A DNA stretch of 64,000 nucleotides, taken from assembly GCA_020747065.1 (NCBI GenBank), contig JAGMVK010000006.1:2294001-2358000 (forward strand). Direction: 5' to 3'. Source of the DNA: Cadophora sp. MPI-SDFR-AT-0126 (lineage: Eukaryota; Ascomycota; Leotiomycetes; Helotiales; Ploettnerulaceae). The first letter of the stretch is position 1, and every line of letters begins with the position of its first letter. Below are positions 56,805 through 64,000 of this stretch, piece by piece. The notes under the pieces are model-generated. The model saw nothing but the letters and a program-made list of their open reading frames with translations, made no database searches and had not been told where the DNA came from. The position numbers and the translations under genes are program-made.

Positions 56805-57997
56805 CAATCTGGAGCCCGGAAATATGATAGATTTGATAGAGGGCAGAAAATGATGGTATAATGTGAGGAGGGGAAGGTTGGCGGCATGAGAGAACAGTGA
56901 CAATCACAAGCAGTGAAAAGGAAAGAAGAAGAGTAGCTAGCTAATGAAGGACCGTACCAGCGAGGCACCGAACCCCACGATCCTTTCCTTCGTGTCACAG
57001 CCATAGGTGGCTAAGTAGCCCTTTGTCAATTTACCCATGGCTTGTGGCGCAGGCATACGCATCAAATCTGCGACCTGCCCAATGGCGAGTGTTGACACGA
57101 AGCAGCTAATTCCCATAGCTGGTCAAAACCGGCTTTAGCTTTGCGATCGAGAAACCTTGAATGCCATGTTCTGTCAGAGTGGGAATTTTCAAAACAAGGA
57201 TGGTAGCGGCTAGTGACAGCGTATCCCGTACTGATAGGCTACAGCACCCCTCGCCCAGCTTTCAGGAAGCCTGAACCCGCGGATGCGGACTGTGCTTCTC
57301 GGGAGATGCCCACTTTGACTTTCCCGATCATCGCGGGGTTCGCTGGTGATCGGAGCAAACCTTCCAGCTGTCGTTTTGGTCTGAGGCATTTATTATGTGT
57401 AGTTTGATTAGTGGATAACAATAGTATTACTGGTCCGTTTTGGAGACGAGACTTTCCCTCAAATTCTCTCGCTTGCAAACATTAGAACAGAATCTCAAAC
57501 CGGCTGATCCTCTTTGTTTCTTTTTTCCAGGCCAAAATACAAGTCAATAAATGCTTGGCGAGATTCCGCATCGTAATCTCGAGATTCATTCATGCATTCC
57601 AGACGCTGGCAAAAATGCATCTTCATTTCCCCGGTCGATTCCCAACGAGTGGCATAATAAGAAGACCCCGCGTCTTATTTATTTTTGTTGACACCCGAAA
57701 GTGTTTGAAACAGAAAGAGAGTTCAAGATTAACTTCGCAGGGAGTCCAGGTGCATGCACCCTCGTCTAAAGGGGGGGTTGTTTTCTTTGCCGGCCCGAGC
57801 CTTTCCGGCCGGAAGCGAGCCGATAACAAATCCCACTCTACTCTACGATGCAGTTGCATGTTGATATGATGTCTTCAGATGATCTCGCTCGCTACGTTCG
57901 GCATCAACCGATTGACCATCAGTGATTTCTTCTTCTTCAACAGGCATAGCAATATTTACCGAGAAAGTATACCTGCAAAAGTCTGTCCACTTGAGTC
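56805..57997. other. Divergent intergenic region
   Basis: About 1.2 kb between the bZIP and isochorismatase starts. No gene seen; a G7 run near 57771-57777. Confidence 0.5.
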
Positions 57998-58755
57998 ATG
58001 TCCACCACGAACCAGGCCGAAGCGGATGTGTCCCATATAGAACATCCCGCAACCTCAAGCTACCTCTCCTCCGGCTTCGCCAATAAGATGGGATGGGGAT
58101 CCCGACCCGCCCTCCTAATCATCGATGTCTGCACCGCATACTGGACACCCGGGTCTCCCCTAGACATCAGCGCCAACCCTGCAGGAGCCGCATCTCCAGA
58201 TTCCATGCGGCGTCTGCTAGCAGCTGCACGGGAGTCAAAAGTCCCTGTCGTATGGAGCACAGTATCGTACACGCATCCGGAAATGGCTGATGCGGGTCTG
58301 TTCTACAAGAAAGCTAAGGTGTTGACGGTGTGGCAGAAGGGAGATGGGAGGGGTCTTGATGCTTTTATGGAGGGCCTTGAGCCTCGGGCTGAGGAGACGA
58401 TGATTGTGAAGAAGTATGCGAGTGCGTTCTTTGGAACGACTTTGGCGAGTGAGTTGCAGACCTTGGGCGTGGATACTCTGGTCATTTGTGGTGTCAGCAC
58501 CAGTGGATGTGTGAGAGCTTCGACTTTGGATGCGATGCAGCACGGATTCCGACCAATGGTGAGTCTAAATAATGATTGTGCTCTGAGAAGCAGATATAGG
58601 ACTCTGTTGACATCAACTGCTAGGTCGTTGGAGCTGCTTGTGGCGACAGGACGCCTCAGATTCAGGAGGCGAATCTATTTGACCTGAACGCCAAGTATGC
58701 GGATGTGGTGGAAGAACATGAAGCAATTGAGAAATTGAAGGCTGGATGGCAATGA
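57998..58755 (+). CDS. Isochorismatase-family (cysteine) hydrolase
   Basis: Two exons, 57998-58558 and 58624-58755, add up to 231 codons (230 residues). Catalytic residues of the family are present: Asp43 in ALLIIDVC, Lys138/139 in MIVKKYASAFFGT, and Cys171 in CGVSTSGCVRAS. The family hydrolyses isochorismate, nicotinamide, N-carbamoylsarcosine, ureidoacrylate and similar amides. The S-T-S-G-C-V-R nucleophile loop and GAACGDRTPQIQEANLFDL near the end are close to N-carbamoylsarcosine amidase-like members, so an amidase is more likely than a true isochorismatase. It is followed by two transporters and a monooxygenase. Confidence 0.88.
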
Positions 58756-58912
58756 AGTCTCGAAATTACCTTTCAAGACTGAACAATGAGCGCGCGAAGT
58801 TCTATATTTTTACGGCCACTGATGCTTTCGTCTTCTCTACTAGCGGGTCACGTTTTCTTCGTGACGATGCCACACAGTCCTTCTCTCTTGGGGAAGACTC
58901 CTTCATTCAGAT

Positions 58913-60908
58913 CTATTCGCTTGCATCCATCAGCTTCTTTTCCTCGATTCTCTGCCTCTTTCGTCGGTGCTTGGGTCCAATCTTAATTTCCAGCAACATC
59001 AGAGGCAACAGAGCGAGACAGATGCCTCCGAGCAGAATGTACGCCCAGCCGAATCCCATAGCTCTTGTTATTCTGTCTATAACCGATACTAATACCGCTG
59101 CTAATGAGCAACGGATAAGATTTGTCTTGAAGATGTCAGTCCGAGCATTTCAAAGAAGGAGTAGTACTCACACAAGCTGTTATGGATGAGCCATGAGACG
59201 GAAGAATATCAATCATCAAGGTCATTGTCGTGTTTAAAATCGATATCGAGGTGTACCCTACTGTGTCAAAGTCAGAGTTCTTCGAATCACCTCCATACCA
59301 AGGGACTTACGAAGGACTTGAAAAATTAAAGGCGCTATAATCGAGACATTCTTCTCCAAACACCACCCCCAAGCAAAGACCGAAGCGCAAAAGACCAAGA
59401 GGTGGATAGGCATAGTCCGCAATCTCGCGTATTCAATGGGGAAGTCAACATTCGACACCTCGATATGATCCTTCATCAATTTCTGCTTCACAAGTCGATA
59501 CTCGCGATCAAGCAGCTTCCCTGTGATGGTACTCCCAACAAGCATACCCCCACCCGTGCTCAAGTAACATAAACCCAGACTCGTCTCGGAGAGATATGGA
59601 TACGTGGCCGCAAAAGCCGATGCCATGCTCGCGGTGATGGTGTAGTTGACAGCATACACGATCCCGGTGAACAGAAGTGTGATGGCAACGTCGACGTGCA
59701 TGAAGAGTAGGAATGGATTTGCAAACTTCGGACGTCGAGGTTTGTTCAGGTCCGAAGTCGTGGTTCGCTTGCCTTTGCCGATGAATGGGACGAGTGGGAT
59801 ATAGATGGCGGAAGGTTGAACACTGCCATTTCCTACGAGCGCCCGGAGAGTCTCAGGGAGGAATCTAAGATGGTTAGTACGGCTTCCAAGAACACTTTGG
59901 TGGCTTTACAGCAGAATAAGTACAAAGCAAGCAGCTGCAAATATCACGAGAAACCAGAAGATTGACCTGACATCCGTGTCAGTGCTTCATTCTTCCTCTT
60001 TAGATATAGCGAACTCCAACATACCTCCACCCAAGGTGCTCCGAGAGAGCTCCTCCAATTGCTGGACCAATACAGGGAGCTAACTTTGATATCCTGTCAG
60101 AGAGACATGACGATGAAATACTCAAATGACTCACCATCGGTCCCAGATTGAACATAGCGAAATAGCTGCCCCTCTCAGCTCGTTCGAAAACATCGCCAAT
60201 GACTCCAGCACCTGACTCTGTCAACACGATATCTTTTCCTTAAAATATTGCTTTGAGAAACATACCTAAAGCAATCGTGCTTGCGCAGCCCGCAGCTTGT
60301 ACACATCTGAGCAGCATGAGGAGCCAAAAGGCATTTGTTGGCGTTAGTGCCAGGCCAATACATGACAATATCAGAATAGCAAGGCAGATTAGAAAAGTTG
60401 GCCGCCTTCCAAATTGGTCGGAAATCGGACCCCAAGCCATTGGCGCTATTCGGTCTTTATATTAGCAATCTTTTCTTACTCTCATCCGGTCCAGATGGGC
60501 AAGTGTTCAGAGTAATGGGATGGTAACGTACAAACTCCCTGCATGACGAGGTAGACCGTGACAGTGACATTGAGAAGCTCAGTCGATTGATGGAAGACAT
60601 TTACTAGAGTTGGTATAGCTGGAAAGTAAATGTTTGCAGGCAAAGGACTGGAAGATGAATCAGCTACAGGTACGATGATGAGGATTTAGTGGAGGTCATG
60701 TGATATAAAATTACCTGAAAAGTCCAGCGACAGCGACCAGTCCAACGAGCAGCCATTTCTCTCTCATATTGTAGATACTGTATGGTGTTTCTGATATCTC
60801 CGATGACTCGGCTGCGATGTTGATTTGTTTTTCGAAAAACCCTCCTTCATTCTCGCTTGGCGCCACCACCTCGCGACTCTCTTGCAAAGTGTTCTGTGCT
60901 GTTGTCAT
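58913..60908 (-). CDS. MFS transporter, drug:H+ antiporter (DHA1) type
   Basis: Nine exons: 60908-60715, 60647-60532, 60445-60266, 60211-60135, 60083-60025, 59966-59910, 59864-59311, 59260-59172, 59125-58913, which add up to 513 codons (512 residues). Family marks: first helix KWLLVGLVAVAGLF, FPAIPTLVNVFHQSTELLNVTVTVYLVMQG, motif A in MAWGPISDQFGRRPTFL, LLRCVQAAGCASTIALGAG, motif C-like LAPCIGPAIGGALSEHLGWR, LPETLRALVGNG, and a second half with MHVDVAITLLFTG and GLCYLSTGGGMLVGS. This is the QDR/FLR-like group exporting drugs or small acids. It diverges from the NCS1 permease 640 bp away. Confidence 0.9.
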
Positions 60909-61548
60909 GATTTTACTTGCGACTTGAATAAATCGAATTACATTCCCACTGCTGAAGCTCTTGAAAAACACATCACAGCTTCAATCCCGTTGGAACCTTC
61001 CATTGGCTCCCGAGTGGATCAATGCTTTTCACGTGATATACCTTATTGAAGATTTTTCTCTATTTCATCTTAGGCCTTCATAGCCTGCACGAGCACTCAT
61101 AAGACCCGGCATAACACAGATGCCGGTAAGGTTATCAATTCCGGCATGCTGTGGATCAGATAGGGCATATCAAGATAATCAACGCTCCCGGAACTGATAG
61201 AAGCTGTATCAGGGCTCACAAAACCACATCTAACCGCATCTGCCACTCCACCCCATTTTTGGTCCACCTCCAAGCTCCACAGCACCACAGCATCCAATGG
61301 ATATCGAATCCAGACCCTTGGCACCCGGCATGCTTATCTCCAGGATCCCACAAACGAGTATTCGGTATCTGACAATCAAAACACTCTGCTTGGCTGGACC
61401 TGGACCCTGAGACTTGGGTCGTGGTTAAATGGGGTCTTGATGCCAGTGGAGTCATCATCGCGAATCTCAATTCCAACATCTCGGATTCGACTCTGCATCT
61501 CTTGAAGATCTATTCCTCTCTTTTTTGAGTTCAGACATTTCAATAGCC
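60909..61548. promoter_or_regulatory. Shared promoter region of MFS and NCS1 transporter genes
   Basis: 640 bp between divergent start codons. Short frames only; no specific motif claimed. Confidence 0.4.
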
Positions 61549-63325
61549 ATGTCGAACATCCAATCAAGCCCGGAGAAAGTGGGGCCTGACTCACTCGATG
61601 TCGAGAAGCACGCAGGCTCTGATGCAGCCGATGCTGTCGACTCAGAGTCGCCATCCATCCAAGGAAAAGTATCATGGAAGACGAAATTGATTGCATTGGG
61701 TATCGAGGAGCGTGGGATATTACCTGTTCCTGTTGAGGAGAGGACCAGCGACAGCTACGTGAACATATTTTCGATATGGTTCACCATGAGTATAACGCCA
61801 CTAGCGTGAGTATTTTTTTTTTTCCCCTGGCCGAAGATATCTACTGTATTAACAATAACCTTTGCAGCGTCGTAACTGGAATCCTTGGGACGCTCATTTT
61901 CGGTCTCAGCCTTAGAGATGCTTCCCTTATTACCATATTTTTCAGCATTCTCTGTTCGCTTCCAGTCGCTTACCTGTCGACTCTTGGTCCAAAGACTGGA
62001 CTTCGGCAATTGATACAGGCACGATACAGTTTTGGGTCAGTTATACACAGCTCTTTCAAGATGTACGTTATGACTGACTATTCTTCAGACTTTATGGTGC
62101 CGCATTCTTGGTCATCCTCAATCTCGCGACCATTTCTGGATTTGTGATTATCTGCTCCGTTATTGGTGGTACGACACTTGCAGCTGTCAATCCTGGGACG
62201 ATAAGTGTTGGGGCAAGCATTGGAGTCCTTTCAATCGTTGCACTATTTATCTCTTTCTGTGGCATGAAAGTTCTTCATCAATATGAAAGATATGCATGGA
62301 TCCCCGCGCTCATTGCTATCATCATTGCAACTGGATGTGGGGGAAAGACATTGACTCAACAAGCAGTCGTCGCACCAGGTAAGCATATTTATTTCCTTTC
62401 CTTGGCGTCATAAGAACCATTACCTTGAACCTTAAGTTTTTGAATTGAAATAGTGCTAATTCGCACATAGCTTCCGCTGGCACCATCGTGTCATATGCGG
62501 GTGTCATTGCAGGATATCTTATCCCATGGGGAGCACTTGCATCAGACTTCGCTATCTACATCCGTCCAGATGCACCATCGTAAGCATATGAATTCAAGGT
62601 CTGTCTTCGAAATACTAACATGAGATAGCAAACGCATCTTCGCGTATACTTATCTCGGCCTTCTCATCCCCACCGTTCTCCTGATCATACTTGGCGCAGC
62701 AATCGGAGGAGCCGTCCCCAACAACCCCGAATGGGCACAAGCATACGAAGACTATTCAGTCGGAGGAGTTCTCGCAGCAATGCTCACCAGCGCCGGCGGC
62801 TTCGGCAAGTTCGTTGCAGTCATCATCGCCTTCTCCGTTTTGGGAAACATGGCTGCGTCGCTCTACAGTCTTTCTCTGAACTACCAAATCTTGCACCCTC
62901 TCCTCTTGAAAGTCCCAAGACCTCTCTTCGCAGTCTTCACCGTGGCTGTTACAATTCCAGTTTCGATCAAAGCCGCTTCCTCGTTCTTCGCAGCCCTGGA
63001 AAACTTCATTTACTTGATTGCATACTGGTCAGCCGCCTTCACTGCCATCGTCATCACAGAACATGTTATTTTTCGCAAGCAGAACTGCGATACTTACGAT
63101 CACGCAATCTGGAATTCGCGAAAGGACCTCCCAACAGGAATTGCCGCTCTTGGAGCTGCAATTCTGTCATTCGGCCTCGTCATCCCTTGTATGTCTCAAG
63201 TGTGGTATACGGGACCGCTTGCGGAGACTACTGGTGATATTGGCTTTGAGGTCGCGTTGGTGCTTAGTGCTATTTTGTACGTGCCCATGAGAACGTTGGA
63301 GATCAAGATCAGGGGTAGACTTTGA
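61549..63325 (+). CDS. NCS1 permease, purine-cytosine (FCY2) type
   Basis: Five exons (61549-61805, 61868-62035, 62089-62378, 62471-62579, 62629-63325) add up to 507 codons (506 residues). Proton-coupled plasma-membrane uptake of purines/cytosine or related compounds is the family role. Order: soluble N-terminus with GIEERGILPVPVEERTSDSY (the conserved pre-TM1 block of Fcy2-like proteins), IFSIWFTMSITPLAVVTGILGT in TM1-2, GPKTGLRQLIQARYSFG, LYGAAFLVILNLATISGF, then the TM6/TM8 parts IPWGALASDFAIYIRPDAPSKRIF, a typical signature for this group. About 12 hydrophobic spans are seen. The exact substrate cannot be told. Confidence 0.92.
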
Positions 63326-63637
63326 AGCGATGACGAGTACTGAGTAGCATATGCGAATAGATCGTGGCGATTTTGAGTACGATGGAGCATTTATAGTAAT
63401 AGTCTGGAATTTGATTTTCGTAGACAGCGCCGTGACGGAAAACTTCCTGTCAGTTGTGAGATCTGGACGATGGGAGGTAAATGGAGGGCAATTCACGGGC
63501 TCGCTTATGAGCTCACCAGTGCCGGGTTTGGGGGAATCCAAACACGACACAAGTCATTCTTCTTGGTCGACGAGATTTTGAGAGAGTGGGCGATTGCATT
63601 TTCCCATACCTGCTACCTATTCCCGCAAGTTTTTGAC
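63326..63637. other. Convergent intergenic region
   Basis: About 310 bp between the permease and monooxygenase 3' ends; no gene seen. Confidence 0.5.
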
Positions 63638-64000
63638 TCAAATAGTTTTCGAAATTTCATCAATAGAGATCCCAAATCCAGCCTTCGCCAAAGTATAGCT
63701 CGTAACAACAGCAGCACTACCATAAACCCTCATCTCCTTCTCGTAATCCTGGGTGATCCCATCCTTCCACCCACCCGCCTCAGACAACAGCCTACCAAGC
63801 AGGGCAGAATCTTGAACTGCAGTATTCGCACCGATACCACCTGCTGGTGTCATCGAATGTACCGCATCTCCAATAACAGTCACTCTTGGCTCGTTGTCCC
63901 ATTCCGGCACACCGCTCGGTGTTGAACAGGTGATCTTCCAGAATGCTGCATCTGACGTGTTCATCTGGTCAAAGAGGGGCTTTAGCCGAGGATGCCAGTT
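63638..64000 (-). CDS. FAD-dependent monooxygenase, C-terminal part
   Basis: The stop is at 63638 and the frame is open to the window edge, so the N-terminus is missing. The visible 120 residues carry the second FAD-binding block of flavoprotein aromatic hydroxylases, VTVIGDAVHSMTPAGGIGANTAVQDS, preceded by a WHPRLKPLFDQMN segment and followed by YEKEMRVYGSAAVVTSY. Such enzymes hydroxylate aromatic or heterocyclic substrates with NAD(P)H and O2. Its place next to a permease, an MFS exporter and an amidase-like hydrolase suggests a joint pathway, but this is unproven. Confidence 0.85.
   Translation of the reverse strand, partial: NWHPRLKPLFDQMNTSDAAFWKITCSTPSGVPEWDNEPRVTVIGDAVHSMTPAGGIGANTAVQDSALLGRLLSEAGGWKDGITQDYEKEMRVYGSAAVVTSYTLAKAGFGISIDEISKTI

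Noticed and set aside
1..64000. CRISPR arrays, rRNA operons, prokaryotic operons
   Set aside because: No regularly spaced repeats or rRNA-like sequence; intron-rich genes show this is a eukaryotic nuclear sequence.

Overview
The window is nuclear DNA from a filamentous ascomycete (Pezizomycotina). The evidence is gene content (HET-domain and NACHT/STAND genes, 2EXR proteins, elongation factor 3, a methylcitrate cycle pair, an NCS1 permease) and gene structure: many introns of about 45-60 nt with GT..AG ends. I cannot fix the class from sequence alone; Leotiomycetes is only a guess. There are about 30 protein genes or gene remnants. I found no convincing tRNA, rRNA or CRISPR array.

Layout. 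1-5.6 kb: an F-box protein cut by the left edge, a disordered hypothetical protein, and two GNAT acetyltransferase genes, the second apparently broken. 6-15.3 kb is a catabolic block: mitochondrial 2-methylisocitrate lyase and methylcitrate synthase diverge from one 471-bp intergenic region, followed by homogentisate 1,2-dioxygenase and a type B carboxylesterase. This is propionyl-CoA disposal next to tyrosine/phenylalanine breakdown. 15.54-17.54 kb is a dead 2,000-bp PiggyBac-type DNA transposon with matching terminal inverted repeats and four in-frame stops that all look like CA-to-TA changes (RIP-like).

18.8-27.7 kb holds three same-strand paralogous RING proteins and, on the other strand, a RING-less relative. 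All four start with Met-Cys, nine residues, Cys; the three RINGs all have Gly where the fifth zinc ligand should be. A short-chain dehydrogenase lies inside this block. 28-37.8 kb: a DUF1275 membrane protein, elongation factor 3, a tail-anchored sulfotransferase-like protein, a frameshifted methyltransferase and a small basic hypothetical gene. 38-44 kb: a HET-domain gene and a NACHT STAND (NLR-like) gene side by side on one strand, a likely allorecognition or cell-death pair.

44.5-64 kb: a PTS1-bearing peroxiredoxin, a DUF1348 protein, a 2.4-kb stretch without a recognisable gene, an RGS protein with three membrane segments, a divergent pair of 2EXR genes, a PLP-dependent lyase, a bZIP factor, an isochorismatase-family hydrolase, an MFS transporter divergent from an NCS1 purine/cytosine-type permease, and the C-terminal part of an FAD monooxygenase cut by the right edge. 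The last four could form a small uptake and degradation group for a nitrogen-containing compound; that is inference.

Exon boundaries were read by eye from splice consensus, reading frame and family conservation. Where the exon lengths are stated to add up, the spliced frame was checked.
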